This document shows, in pieces, positions 1 to 11,339 of a DNA stretch of 64,000 nt. Position numbers and translations under genes: made by a program. Numbering within the stretch: position 1 is the first letter of the stretch; each line of letters begins with the position of its first letter. The stretch is from Carettochelys insculpta (lineage: Eukaryota; Chordata; Testudines; Carettochelyidae), in the NCBI RefSeq assembly GCF_033958435.1, contig NC_134147.1:40852001-40916000 (forward strand). The letters run 5' to 3'. Under the pieces are notes generated by a model. The model saw only the letters and a list, made by a program, of their open reading frames with translations, made no database searches and was not told the origin of the DNA.

Positions 1-130
1 AAATCCTCTGGCACCTGACAGAATAACAGATCTTTTGGAGCATAAGCTTTCGTGGGCAAAGATGCGCTTCAAAGCTTGTGTTCCAAAATATCTGTTAGCC
101 TACAAGGTACCACAGGACTTGTTATTGTTT
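1..130. mobile_element. Fold-back copy of the GGCACC...GACTAACAGAT retroposon (partial)
   Basis: Bases 8-70 read GGCACCTGACAGAATAACAG then TTTTGGAGCATAAGCTTTCG. Bases 78-125 carry the inverted counterpart (TTCCAAAATATCTGTTAGCC, then TACCACAGGACTTG). Its other end lies left of the window. Confidence 0.7.
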
Positions 131-589
131 CTAATAGAACTAAAGCATTGGCTTTAGTGCACTCCTGAATGAGAGTTATGCATATTCTTAAATAAACTGG
201 GCCTAAAACTTTAGGAGTAAGTCTGTGCCCATCTATTTTTCTGATCCCAATATCTGTGAAGCTGAACCTATGTTATCAATAGTGGAAAATTTTAGAAAAA
301 CAATTCCTGAGTATAGACAAGTCTTGATATTAATGCTCAACAACTTAATGTGAAGTTCATCCGGTGACATCATTTCACAGTCAGTAATTTGCTCAGCTTT
401 ATTCACTCATTAAAGCTTTAAAGCTTTTTTTTTGTGCCTATGAGGAATACTGCTTCCGCCAGTCTTTTGTCTAATTCTTTATAGTTACATTTGTTTTCTT
501 TGTGTGTGTCTCTCTCTCTCTGGGATCCCTCATGCTGCGTAAGATTTCCCCCTGGAAGCCAATAACTGATGAGTGCGAAGGTGAGGTGT
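131..589. other. Unannotated AT-rich spacer
   Basis: I see no coding region or recognisable repeat apart from a short CT/GT run near 500-520. Confidence 0.6.
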
Positions 590-860
590 TAGGCCACTCT
601 CTGGCAGTAGCTACACATGCGGTCTGTCTCCATCAACACCAACACCAGTTGCACCAATGCAAGCCCAGGCATGCTTCTTGCATCGGGCTTTCTGGTCTTC
701 TTCATAGTGACAATGCTTGAGCTCAAAGTTTTGGGCACCATTCTTGATGGTGGGCTTCCAGGTTGCCCAATCCTACACCTGCCTCTCCCAGGTGTCAACC
801 TCCATGTCACACTTTACCAAGCAGTTCTTAAGGATGTCTCTGCTGTGCTTCCTCTGCCCA
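590..860 (-). pseudogene. LINE 3'-end fragment, opposite orientation
   Basis: Minus-strand translation gives CDMEVDTWERQV, DWATWKPTIKNGAQ and HYEEDQKARCKKHAWACIGA, which resembles the C-terminal tail after the RT of the same LINE type. It is inverted relative to the neighbouring copy, so it is a separate insertion or a rearranged piece. Confidence 0.5.
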
Positions 861-1039
861 CCATAACACTATCACACACAGGCTCTTCCTTGGATAATAG
901 CCTCTATATTTTTCTCTTTTCACGTCCATCTCATTTCCTTCTCATTCCCATGACTCATTCCCTTTGGCAATCAACAAGTGACTATGGGGGCAGGCTTATG
1001 AGACCAGAAGCTTGTAGTCGCAACCTGGCACAGAGGTGA

Positions 1040-2289
1040 CAGCTGCAAGATGGTTGCTGAGCACTTGGCTCAGACAGAAGGAAGGAAAGGTGTAGGAAAA
1101 ATGAATTCCAACAATCATCTTCTCACACTCTGTGCTGACCACGGTCTTGTTACAATGAATACCTTGTTTCGGCAGAAGAATTGCTTCAAGACCTCCTGGC
1201 GACACCCAGAGTTTGGATACTGGCACCTGATTATGTCATCATCCGGCCTTGGGACTGTATTGACATCTGCATCACTCGTGCTATACTCAGTGTTGATGAC
1301 TGCAGGACCAACCATTGGCTAATACATTCCATTATGTCACTCAAACTAGCACAAACACATGTTTTCAGCGAAGAGGAAAAACAATGGGTGGTTTAAGGAC
1401 CACGAAATGAGAATTATCTTCCAGCAAAGTTTTTAGTACCAAGGTATCCAAGACCCACAAAGAGGACTGTTTTCAGGCATGGTCCTTTCTGAAAATGCTG
1501 CCCTGGAAACGTGGTGAATCCCTTGGCTACACCAAGTGAAGGAACCAGCAGAATTGGTTTGATACTAACAATAAGGAGATTCAGGACCTACCTGAAGTTA
1601 AACGCAGAGCATTCAAAGCCTGGCATAGCAATGCCATATCTCAGCAGAAGAAATGTGATTACAACCTTTCCAACAAAGAATTAGAGTAATTAAAAATAAT
1701 TGGTGGAGAGACGAAGCAAAGGAATACAGGCCCATGCTGACTCCAACAGTCATGATTTCTTTAATGCTATTAGGGCACTTTATGGACTGTCAAAATGGAG
1801 TCACTCCCCTATGATCAGCAGAAAGGACATCGCTTGTCAAGCACAAAGATGGCACCAATAGCCGGAGGCATTATCACTTCAGCCACCTGTTCCACCATGA
1901 CACAGCTGTTGACAACAGCATTTTAAGCTGTTCAGATCACCACTCTCCCTGTCCATGTTGATATGGATCATGAACCCTCCATCTGTGAGATCCAAGGACC
2001 CATTAAAAAGATGAAAGACAGCAAGGCCACAGGCACAGATGGAACCCCACTGAGCTATTCAAATAGGGAAGTCCATCCCTGCTGTCATGCTATATTCCCT
2101 CATTCTGATGAGATAGATATAGATATAGAAAGAAAACCATATTCAGCAAATTCAGAGATGCCATCATACTGACCATCTTTGAGGATGCACTGTGGAAACT
2201 ACAAAGGAATACCCTTGCTTTCAATGGCAGGTAAAATTCTCACCCACTTCCCTCTGAACTGTTTCCTTCCACTGTCCGAAGAAGTTTTT
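1040..2289 (+). pseudogene. Decayed LINE, endonuclease and start of reverse transcriptase (left part)
   Basis: Translated pieces in shifting frames match a non-LTR retrotransposon: endonuclease C-terminus (LCADHGLVTMNTLFRQKN, TSWRHP), linker (DWFDTNNKEIQDL, RRAFKAWHSNA), then the RT start (IKKMKDSKATGTDGTP). Stops and frameshifts are frequent, so it is long dead. It continues right of the Harbinger insertion at 6986. Confidence 0.85.
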
Positions 2290-2647
2290 GGCTACGTCTA
2301 CACGTGAAGCCTACATCGAAGTAGCCTATTTCGATGTGGCGACATCGAAATACGCTATTTCGATGAATAGCGTCTACACGTCCTCCAGGGCCGGCAACGT
2401 CGATGTTCAACTTCGACATTGCGCAGCCCAACATCGAAATAGGCGCAGCGAGGGAACGTCTACACGCCCAAGTAGCACACATCGAAATAGGGATGCCAGG
2501 CACAGCTGCAGACAGGGTCACAGGGCGGACTAGCGCTTCCGGGGCAACAGCTAGCCACTCCCTTAAAGGGCCCCTCCCAGACACACACAGCCTGCACAGC
2601 ACGCGGTCTGAGGAGCCATAGGCACACAGACCCCAGGCGCCACAGTC

Positions 2648-4094
2648 ATGGACCCCCAGCAGCAGCAGCAGCAGCAGCAGCTAGAGGTCCACCCAGCCCT
2701 CCCGGCAGGAGCAGGGCTTGCCCTGACCCATGCCATGAGGGAGGCAGCTGAGCACCTCCTTGCCCCAGGGGAGGAGATGCCCCCAGGGCAGCAGGGCTCA
2801 ACCCCTACCCCTGCAGCACCCCGCCCCACCCCCCGCCTCACACGCCGGCGGCTGTGGAGCTACCCCACCAGCACCGACTGGTGGGAGCGGCTGGTGCTTA
2901 TGGAGTGGGATGACGACCACTGGCTCAGGAACTTCAGGATGACTCGGCAGACATTCCTGGAGCTGTGCCAGTGGCTCACCCCCGCACTCAGGCACCAGGA
3001 CACTGCCATGCGGCGTGCCCTCACAGTGCAGAAATGGGTCGGCATCGCTGTCTGGAAGCTGGCCACTCCGGACAGCTACCGATCCGTGGGCCAGCAGTTT
3101 GGTGTCGGCAAGGCCACCGTCGGGGCTGTCTTCATGGAGGTAAGCGAACCCACGGGGGGAGGGCAGGGTAGGGGAGGGGAAGCCAGAGCAGGGCAGGGCA
3201 GGGGGGCCAGGGCAGGGGGGCCAGGGCAGGGCATGGGGGCCAGGGCAGGGCAGGGCAGGGCAGGGCAGGGCAGGGCAAGGCCACGCACACCCTGATCACC
3301 CCTCATTGGTGCTGTCCCATGTGCTTTCTCTGCAGGTTGTGCGTGCCATCAACGCCATGCTCCTGCACAGGCTCGTGAGGCTGGGGGACCCAGATGCCAC
3401 CATCGCGGCCTTTGCCACCCTGGGCTTCCCCAACTGCTTCGGGGCTCTGGATGGGACTCTCATCCCCATCTGCGCCCCGCATCACAGTGGAGGACGATAC
3501 CTCAATCGAAAGGGCTACCATTCTGTCGTCCTCCAGGCCTTGGTGGACAGCCGGGGACGTTTCCAGGACATTTACGTGGGCTGGCCTGGCAGCACCCATG
3601 ACGCCTGGGTTTTCCGGAACTTGGGCCTGTGCCGCCGGCTGGAGGCGGGGACCTACATCCCCCAGCGGGAGATCCCTCTGGGGGACACCACCATGCCCTT
3701 CTGCATCATCGCAGATGCGGCCTACCCCCTCCGGCCGTGGCTCATGCACCCCTACACGGGCCATCTCTCCGCTAGCCAGGAGCGCTTCAATGAGCGCCTG
3801 AACCACGCGCGCCAGGTGGTGGAGCGCTCATTTGGCCGCCTGAAGGGACGCTGGAGATGTCTCCTGACCCGCCTGGATGCGGGCCCCAACAACATCCCCC
3901 AGATTGTGGGTGCCTGCTGCGCCCTGCACAATTTGGTCGAGAGCAAGGGGAAGACCTTTTTCCAGGGCTGGGCTACGGAGGCCGCCAGGGCACACGTCCA
4001 GCCACCTGCTGCCCCCAGTTGGCAGGTGGACCCCAAGGGGACCCGGGTCCGGGAGGCCCTGCGGGCCCACTTCAATGAACAGGCTGCGGGGTGA
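2648..4094 (+). CDS. PIF/Harbinger DDE transposase, two exons (2648-3139, 3336-4094)
   Basis: The donor GAG|GTAAGC and acceptor TTTCTCTGCAG|GTT remove a 196-bp phase-0 intron and join VFME to VVRA, giving 416 residues. The N-terminus has an eight-Gln run and a Pro/Ala-rich stretch, then a helix-turn-helix-like region (about residues 125-160). The nuclease core follows: GALDGTLIPI (Asp203), GSTHDAW (Asp253), IADAAYP (Asp291) and VVERSFGRLKGRW (Glu327). Asp291 and Glu327 are 35 residues apart, as expected for a DD35E-type core. The ATG at 2648 is the first in the frame before the conserved region. A TATAAATAAAT stretch near 4270 can serve as poly(A) signal. It should cut and paste the element, with help from the Myb-like partner. 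No inactivating change was seen. Confidence 0.93.
3162..3285 (+). repeat. G-rich GGGCA/GGGGCCA minisatellite inside the transposase intron
   Basis: Repeated GGGCA and GGGGGCCA units give many runs of three or more G on the coding strand. The tract fills most of the 196-bp intron. It can form G-quadruplexes and will be length-variable between copies. Confidence 0.85.
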
Positions 4095-4621
4095 ACTCTG
4101 CCCAGGCCCCCCTACTTCCCGCCCCTTCCTCCCCCACACTCCTGCCCCAACGCCCACACCATGGAGCACCCCACCGCCCCCCCCCCCCACTTGTCCTGGA
4201 CAAATGACAGCACGCACTTGTGGCTGAACGTAAACTTTTTTTTTTCTTTCCGAAACTTTTTTTTTTTTATATAAATAAATATGTGAACCACAAACCAAAA
4301 ACTAGGTACAAACGTTCAACAAAAGCAATATGTACAAAAATAAAACAATACAAAGAAACAACTGTCCGCCATAATAAAAAGAAAACCAGGGAGGATAAAG
4401 GGGAGAACTATTTACATGGGGGGGGACGGGCCAAACGGGGGGCCGAAAACAACAGGGTCCAACTATACACAAGGGGGGGGGCCCACGTCCTGGGCCCCTC
4501 ACCCCTATAGCCCGGCACTGGGCGTTGCCGGCCGGGAGCCCCGCCGCGCCCACAGCCTGGTCTGTGGCTGGGTGGGAGCGGGCTGGACCGGAAGGTATGG
4601 TGGCCGGCGAGTGTCAGGTGG

Positions 4622-6619
4622 CTACAGGGGTCCCTCGGCGCTCCGGCCCTCGCCAGTGGGTGGCGGGGCGACGGCGGACGGGATGGCGACGGGCGGAGCA
4701 GCTGGTGGTGGGGCTGCAGGAGCAGGCAGGGCGGGCGATGTTTCAGCCGGCGCGGCATGGGGGGCCAGGTAGTCCACCAGGCGATTAAATGTGTCCATGT
4801 AGGCCCCCCATGCCTCCTGGCGCCAGGCCAGCGCCCGCTTCTGCAGCTGGAGGTGCTGCTCCGTGACCTCCAGCTGCCGACGGTGGATGGCCAGCAGCTG
4901 GGGGTCCGTCGCCGTCGGCGGTTGGAGGCGCGGGGTCCACTGTTTAGCCCACCGTGGGGCCGGTCGGTCCTCGGCCGAGGGGCTGCCCTGGAGCGATGGT
5001 CCCGGAGGGCTCTCCGGGACGACTGATGCCTCACCGGCGCTCTCTTCCGGTCCTTCTGATGGTGCAGGTGCAGGACACAGGAGAGGAGGGGGGGAAGAAG
5101 AATGGAGACAGGCGTTAGTGTGGGCCCCGAACCATGGCCTTTGTCCCCCCAGCCCTGTGCTGCAGGTTCCCCATCCCCGGGAGATGCTGCTGTGATGGAT
5201 GGGGTTCAGGGGTCCCCCTGCCCTGCACCCCGTCCCCTGGTGGGAGCGACTCTCACTTCACCCTGCAGGGTCTGAGAGCAGGAGAGGTTTCTTAGGCCAC
5301 AGATGCCCAGTTTCTGCCAGGAGTGACAGCACCAGCTGTCGGAAGAGACAGTCCTTCCAACCCGTCGTGGGGAGAAGACCCCAAGGGGTGCCCCTCGGGG
5401 ATGCAGCTTTCCCCCTCCTCAGGCTGGCTGCCTTCCAGCTCTCCCTTCCCCTAGCCTCTACCTGTGGGCCCCGCCCTCGCCCCCCAATTTCAAGCCAGCT
5501 CGGCTCCTCCCTCCTGTTTGTTCAGGGCAGAGGTGTCACCTGCCAGCTGTAGCCCCAGGATCCTCCTTTGCCCCTGGGAGCTATTCGGCTGTTGTTGCTC
5601 ATATGTAGCCTGAGCCTCCCTTTGGCACTCCCCCCACTCCATCACATGCTGCTGCTGCGGGGTGTCCCACCCCCTCCTCCCGGGGGCCCCTCGAGGTTCC
5701 GCTCCCCCCTGGCCCGGGGATGGGGCATGGCACGGTCATGCGGGGTGGGCGGGGGCAGGGGCTGATGGATGCAGTGCTGTGAGGGCCATGGCCCTGGTGT
5801 CCTTGGGGCCATGGCCATGTGAGCATGTGGGGGGCCCTGGACACATATCTCTTACCCCTGCCCCTCAAGCCCAGGGGTGTCCACCAGAGGGGGGTACCTA
5901 CCTGTCGGTCTGCTCCCACGGTCCGGAGATCCCCGGGGGCGGAGGCCCTGCTGCTGCTCCACGAAGGCAGGAGGAGGATCTGCAGGCTGGATTCTGCGGA
6001 GGAGGAGCCCCCCTCCTCCTCCTCCTCCTGCCGTGATGTCCCGGGGGTGGCCTCCGGGGGGGGGCCCCTGGGGTGTGGGGCTTGCCTCCGGGGCGGACTC
6101 CATCTGCAGGGCCTGCTGGGGCTCGTCGGCCGAGGTGTCAAGGGTGGCCGGAGGGGAGGAGGTGTGCCGGGAGCCCAGGATGTCCCTGAGCTCCCTGTAA
6201 AAGGGGCAAGTGACGGGGGCGGCCCCAGATCGGCTGGCCGCATCCCAGGCCCGGGAGTAACCCTGCCGCAGCTCCTTGACCTTACTCCTGACGTGGTCAG
6301 GAGTGTGGGCAGGGTGACCCCGGGCAGCCAGGCCGTCGGCCAGCCGAGCGAACGCATCCGCGTTCCGCCTCTTGCTCCCCATTACCTGGAGCACCTCCTC
6401 CTCGCTCCAGAGCCCCAGCAGGTCCCGCAGCTCGGCCTCCATCCAGGAGGGGCCCCGCTGCCGTTTCCCAGCCTGGCTGCCCTTCTGGCTGGGCTGGCTG
6501 CCCTGGCTCCCCTTGGGGGGGTCCCCTGGGGGCGCTGGGGGGGCTGCAGGGCAGCCATCGCAGCTCTGTGGGGCTGAGAGTGGTGCAGGCTGGCCGCGTG
6601 TGCAGGCTGCAGCCTGCAC
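4622..6619 (-). CDS. Harbinger Myb/SANT-like DNA-binding protein, spliced (5902-6619 and 4622-5055)
   Basis: Exon 1 encodes a Myb/SANT-like trihelix domain: PSWMEAELRDLLGLWSEEEV, then VRSKVKELRQGY and CPFYRELRDILG. Donor ACAG|GTAGGT (5902/5901) joins acceptor CACCATCAG|AAGG (5055). The junction gives PTEGPEES and continues in a frame that is open to the TAG at 4622-4624. That frame holds the conserved C-terminal amphipathic helix QLEVTEQHLQLQKRALAW. Such proteins bring Harbinger transposase to the nucleus and to the element ends. The start is unresolved: no ATG precedes the domain in frame after an upstream stop, so there may be another 5' exon (acceptor CCTCTGCAG near 6640) or a start at the Met of SWMEAEL. 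Confidence 0.85.
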
Positions 6620-6985
6620 ATTCCCTCAGCTTCCTGCAGAGGAAGGGAGGGGGAGGGGACCTTTAAGGGGCCGCTCCACGCAGCCACCAGTGAGCTGAGG
6701 GGCTGGAGAGAGCGTCTCTCAACCCCCCAGCTGATGGCCGCCATGGAGGACCCGGCAATTTCGACGTTGCGGGACGCGGATCGTCTACACGGTCCCTACT
6801 TCGACGTTGAATGTCGAAGTAGGGCACTATTCCAATCCCCTCATGAGGTTAGGGACTTCGACGTCTCGCCGCCTAACGTCGAAGTTAACTTCGAAATAGC
6901 GCCCGACACATGTAGCCGCGACGGGCGCTATTTCGAAGTTAGTGCCGCTACTTCGAAGTAGCATGCACGTGTAGACACAGCTCTT

Positions 6986-8020
6986 CTGAAGTCACAATGC
7001 AACTTCCACCCAGGGCAAGGAATGACTGATATTTGTTCTGTCAGCTTCAGCCTCAGTATATGGCGTTGTTTGCTTTGACTAAAACATTCAACTCCATCAA
7101 CCACAAGGCTCTCTGGAAGATTGTGTGACACTTTGTCTGCCCACCAAAATTTGCCATCATCATACACCTCTTACACAACGTCATGCAGGCTGTGATACTC
7201 AACAATGGTGACACAGCTAAACCAATTGACATAAGGACTATAGTCAAACAAGTGTGTGTGATAGCATCTACACCATTTAATACTTTCCTGGCAGACATTC
7301 TCCAGGTTACTGGAGATGACCTCCCAAGGGGAGTCAAAATAACCGACAGGATGGATGGTAGTCTCTTCCATCTGGGCCACTTCAAAGCCAAGACAAAACC
7401 ACAACAACATCAGTGGCAGAACTCCAGTACATTGATGACACTGAGGTTAGTGCTACCTTGGAAGATGGTCTCCAAGGAATCATCAACATTTTTACTGCAG
7501 CCTACTGTTGTCAGGGACTGATTCTCAATACATGAAAGATCAAAATTTTCTTTCAGCCAATCCCCACCATACTGTTACCCAAACCAGCCATCATGGCAGA
7601 TGACCAAGTTCTGCAAAATGTCCACAGCATCCCCTATCTTGGAAGCTATAAGTTCAGCAATGCTGAGGTTGATGATGAAATCTGCCACCAAATTTCCAGT
7701 GCTAATGCAGCTTATGGAAATTTACAGAAGTGAGCCTTCAATGACCATGACCTCAAGATGCAGACTGAGATTGAAGTCTACAATGCCATAGTCATCCCAC
7801 CATTGCTATACAGTGCTGAAGCTTGGACTCTCTACAGACATCCTATAAAAGATCTGGAGAAATTCCACCAAAAGTACCTGAGAAGAATATTGGGCATCAT
7901 GTGGTAGGACAGACAGATCAAAGTTGGTGTCCTCACAGAGGCTGATTCCTGCATCACGGAGGCTATAATGGTCTGGTCGTGTGGCCATGATGCCCGACAC
8001 AAATCTGCCTAAACAGAGTC
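6986..8020 (+). pseudogene. Decayed LINE, reverse transcriptase (right part)
   Basis: The frame resumes with SQCNFHPGQGMTD and then LTKTFNSINHKALWKI, a conserved RT block. Later blocks are MDGSLFHLGHFKAKTK and LLYSAEAWTLYRHPIKDLEK, with a terminal RRILGIMW. Several stops and shifts are present. Joined to 1040-2289 it gives one LINE, interrupted by the transposon. Confidence 0.88.
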
Positions 8021-8586
8021 TCTACACTCAGCAAAGGATTGGGGTGACGTCTCATTTTTCTCTGCAGTTAAAAGATTAACTGAATTATATTAGCAGCTTG
8101 AAGTGAGCTATGTGAATAAATGCAAAGTCCTCAGTTACAAGCATGCATTAGTGAATGCAGCAATGCATTCGTTTATTTCCAGACATAAACGCAGCCCCTC
8201 TCTTTCACTCTTGGCTCAGCAGAGGCAATGCAATTTATCTCAAAGTCTTGCTGTGGCTAGGTACAAATAGTTTACAGGTAAATGGAGGTTGCCTATGTCT
8301 TATGTATCTGGTTTACCAAAAGGCATTTTCCCTTGCTTTCTGGAAAAAAGCTTTCCTCCCTTTCCCCCACAATCTTAGCAAAACTTTTCCCATCAGGTTG
8401 CCTCAAAAAATAATCTCTTGTCTTCAGCTGGCAATTTACCTGAAAGATTGCCACAGAGGTAATGAGACATCATAGTCCTGATTTCCGTCTCTTACAAAAG
8501 TGTGTTGTACTAACATGATGCCACAGCATAGTGGTAAGTTCTGCATCCCAAATTTATTTTTAGAACTTAGTACAAGCCACTACAAA

Positions 8587-8588
<2 letters not shown>
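8021..8588. other. Unannotated spacer after the LINE
   Basis: Unique-looking sequence with no open frame resembling a gene. Confidence 0.55.
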
Positions 8589-8623
<35 letters not shown>

Positions 8624-8651
8624 CCCCCCGCCCCCACACACACACTCACAC
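8589..8651 (+). repeat. (CT)n microsatellite followed by C-rich and (CA)n runs
   Basis: An uninterrupted CT run spans 8589-8619, followed by a poly-C stretch and then CA dinucleotides to about 8651. Confidence 0.97.
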
Positions 8652-9299
8652 AGTCTCTCAAAATTATTTGATTTCCTCCAGGATATATGACTTCAGATAT
8701 GGAACACAAACTAATATTTGAGAATACATAAAACTAGACTAAGGAAGCCCCTGGATGGGGTTCCAAACGACTGACAAGAATGATCAAGATCCTGGGAAAA
8801 CTATTATGTGAAAAGACATTTGTAAAAATATAGAAAAAAATACAGGAAACAATGAATGTTCTACCAGAAGTAGATTGAGAACTTCTGTTTTGCATGTATA
8901 AAAAACACAAGACCAAAGGGACAATCAGTGAAATTAAAAGCTAGGTAATTCAAAACCAATAAAGGTTAATACTTTTTCCACACTTACGTGTAAGTTGTGG
9001 AATTCACAAATGCAGGAAGTTGTTGAGACCAAGAATTTAAAAAAATTGTAGAGTGAATATCTATATAATCTCAGGGATATCCAGAGGTACCGTAAGTCAT
9101 AGCAATACACTTTGAAGAAAGGTATTCAACAGAACTGACTGGAATTTCTTTTTTTTTTTACTTTTCTCCACCAGAAGTTACTGATTTATCAAACCCAAAA
9201 CTTTCTGAGAAAACTTTTGTCAGGAATGTTTCTCAGGTTCAGATTGGAAAGGAGTTTCAAAGCAAGAGGACCAAACCCTAGAGGAGCAAATAATCCTGG

Positions 9300-9560
9300 G
9301 ACAAGTCCCAGAGGGGTAGCCTTGTTTATCTGTACCTGCAAATACTTCAAGGAGTCCTGTGGTACTTTAAGACTAAGTGATTTGTTTGGGCATAAGCTTT
9401 TATGGGTAAAACCCTGTTCGCTAGATGCACTAGAGTGGATATACTAAGGCAGGGATATACATATATGTACTATAGTCTCAGAGGTTTAGCCAGATTAGTC
9501 TGTAGCACCTTAAAGACTAACAAATTTATCAAGTAATGAGATGTACTAGTTTATCAAAAG
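9300..9560 (+). mobile_element. Two adjacent copies of the CAGAGGGGTAGCC retroposon
   Basis: One copy starts CAGAGGGGTAGCCTTGTT near 9310 and runs to GCATAAGCTTTTATGGG near 9412. A second begins at TCAGAGGTTTAGCCAGATTA (about 9478) with GCACCTTAAAGACTAACAAA. Both share the fixed end and differ at the other end. 8661-9300 holds nothing I recognise. Confidence 0.7.
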
Positions 9561-9689
9561 AGGGGAGATGCTTATCAAGTATAGGACCAGTGTTAAGGAG
9601 GCTAATTCTGGGTAGATGTGGATTACTTCCAGCAGTTGGTGAGGAGATGTGAATACCAGTAGAGGGGAAATAGCCTTTGTAACATGATG

Positions 9690-10400
9690 ATCATCCTAAA
9701 TCCTTATTTAGTCCTAATTGTAACTCTGTGGTTAGGGCACTTACCTTCAAGGCTGTCGACAACCACAGGTGCAGGTCAAAGATGAGAGGGGGCCCAACTA
9801 GCCACCACTGCAGAAGTGTGGGTCCAATGATAGAAGGGGTGGGGCTTAGGGCAATTATCCCTGGAGCCCTGTCAGCCACCAAGCTTAGTTCTGTGGCTTG
9901 AGACAGCGCTTGGGCCTCACTAAGTCCACACCCTGGTTCTGAGTGGGCCAACAAACTGTTCAGTGTAAAGTCACTAGGCCCAGGCCCTGGTTCAGGGTGG
10001 GGCAACACACAGTGTAAGGTCCTCACAAGGCAAGAAGCCGGACCACCCAGGCACGTGCCTAGAATGGTAGAGTATCTCTCCTTCCCGTCTGGTAGTTCCT
10101 CCTTGGTGAGGTCTAGCTGTGGGCCCACCAATCTGAGCTAGTCTTCAGCTTCTTGTAGGGCTGGGTCAGCCTCCCAGCCTGGGAACTCAAGATAAGCATG
10201 TGGCTCCTCCAGTGGCTGGGCCCCATCTGAACTTCTGGATGGGTCTTTTATACAGGTAGTCCCACCCCCTGCTTTCTGCTCAGTTGAGGGATGTCTACCA
10301 GGGTTCAGGGAGGGACTCTTTGCACTCCAGCTCAGTGAGTAGCCACCCCTACTCACTACAGGCACCCACCACCATGCGCAGAGCAGCACCACAGTGCCCA
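9690..10400 (-). repeat. GC-rich dispersed repeat, possibly LTR-derived
   Basis: This block is richer in GC than its flanks. It has long open frames on the minus strand without any known domain, and repeated phrases such as CCCTGGTTC with GTGGGGCAAC. I remember similar high-copy sequence from turtles, but I cannot name the family. Confidence 0.35.
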
Positions 10401-11032
10401 GAGCTATTTTGAAATGCCTGGCCCCCTTTTGGCCCTCCCTTTCCTTCCCACATCTCCACCGCTGCTTAACCTGGGATGTGGGAATCTCTCTTCCAAATCA
10501 AAGCAATCATTTGTTTCTACATCAGTATCCATCTCAAAAAACTGTTCCGCTTGGTATTTATATTTAGACTGAAGACACTGCTCTCCTTCTGGCCCATGCT
10601 AACTAGGAATACTGTCCTGTACTGAACCCAATCAGTTCTGAACGGACATCCAAAATTCAAGCACTCCGTTTCCTTTCAACCTGTTTCCCTCAAACGCTCT
10701 TCTCTTGAAGCATCAGGAGCCTTCAGCCGTTATTTGGCTAAATATATAAATATTTAGGCACTTACAGATTTGAAATATATGTATTTGTTGGAACATTTAC
10801 CACCTGCTATGTGAAGTTAAATCCATATATTACAGAAAACAACTTCTTTATCATGTTTCATCTAATGCAAAATTAAACACAGTGCAGTGCCCACAGGCAT
10901 TTAATGCTTCTGAATCCGTATTAGCATAATTATGCCTTTAAGGTGTAAATAGAGGCATATAGCCAGAGTCTTGCATTAGAGGTCAGGCAAGGGTGCCTGC
11001 AGCACTGTACTCCCAAGGAACACAGCCATTAA

Positions 11033-11328
11033 GGGTACATCTTTACTACCCACAAGATCGACCAGGTCAGGGTCAATCTTCCAGGGTTTGATTTCATGGA
11101 CCTAGTGGGGCCATGTGAAATAGAACCAATTGGGGTCAACAGTCGACCCCTGTACTCCTCAGTCTCACAAGGAATAAGGGAGGTCAATGGAAGAGTTTCT
11201 CCCATTGACCTCCCTTAGTGAGGACAGCCAGGTAAGTCAACTGCAGATAGGTTGATTCCAGCTACAAAATTGCCATAGCTGGAACTGCATATTTACAATC
11301 GACTTTAAGGTCTAGTGTAGACCTGGCC
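11033..11328. mobile_element. Harbinger-type MITE with TAA target duplication
   Basis: The ends GGGTACATCTTTAC and GTGTAGACCTGGCC are imperfect inverted repeats. TAA flanks both sides (11030-11032, 11329-11331). The internal palindrome GGGAGGTCAATGG...CCATTGACCTCCC is shared with the copies at 35.3 and 38.4 kb. No coding capacity. Confidence 0.8.
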
Positions 11329-11339
11329 TAATATACAGG

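Larger units (their letters stand above)
2290..6982. mobile_element. Autonomous PIF/Harbinger DNA transposon, apparently intact
   Basis: The terminal inverted repeats are GGCTACGTCTACACGTG (2290-2306) and its near-complement at 6966-6982. They are flanked by TTT (2287-2289) and CTT (6983-6985), a 3-bp target duplication with one change. Subterminal zones carry repeated CTATTTCG and CTTCGA words. Inside are two convergent genes, a DDE transposase and a Myb/SANT protein, the two-gene set known for this superfamily. The element is GC- and CpG-rich in an AT-rich setting and both reading frames survive, so it looks much younger than its surroundings. Confidence 0.93.

Noticed and set aside
4408..5034. 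208-residue minus-strand open frame
   Set aside because: Arg/Ser/Pro-rich reading of GC-rich DNA in the wrong frame; the real Myb exon 2 uses another frame of the same strand.
5599..6577. Long overlapping frames on both strands in the Harbinger right half
   Set aside because: Low-complexity shadows of the Myb/SANT exon without domains.
9691..10392. 146- and 84-codon minus-strand frames
   Set aside because: Inside a GC-rich dispersed repeat; no recognisable domain.
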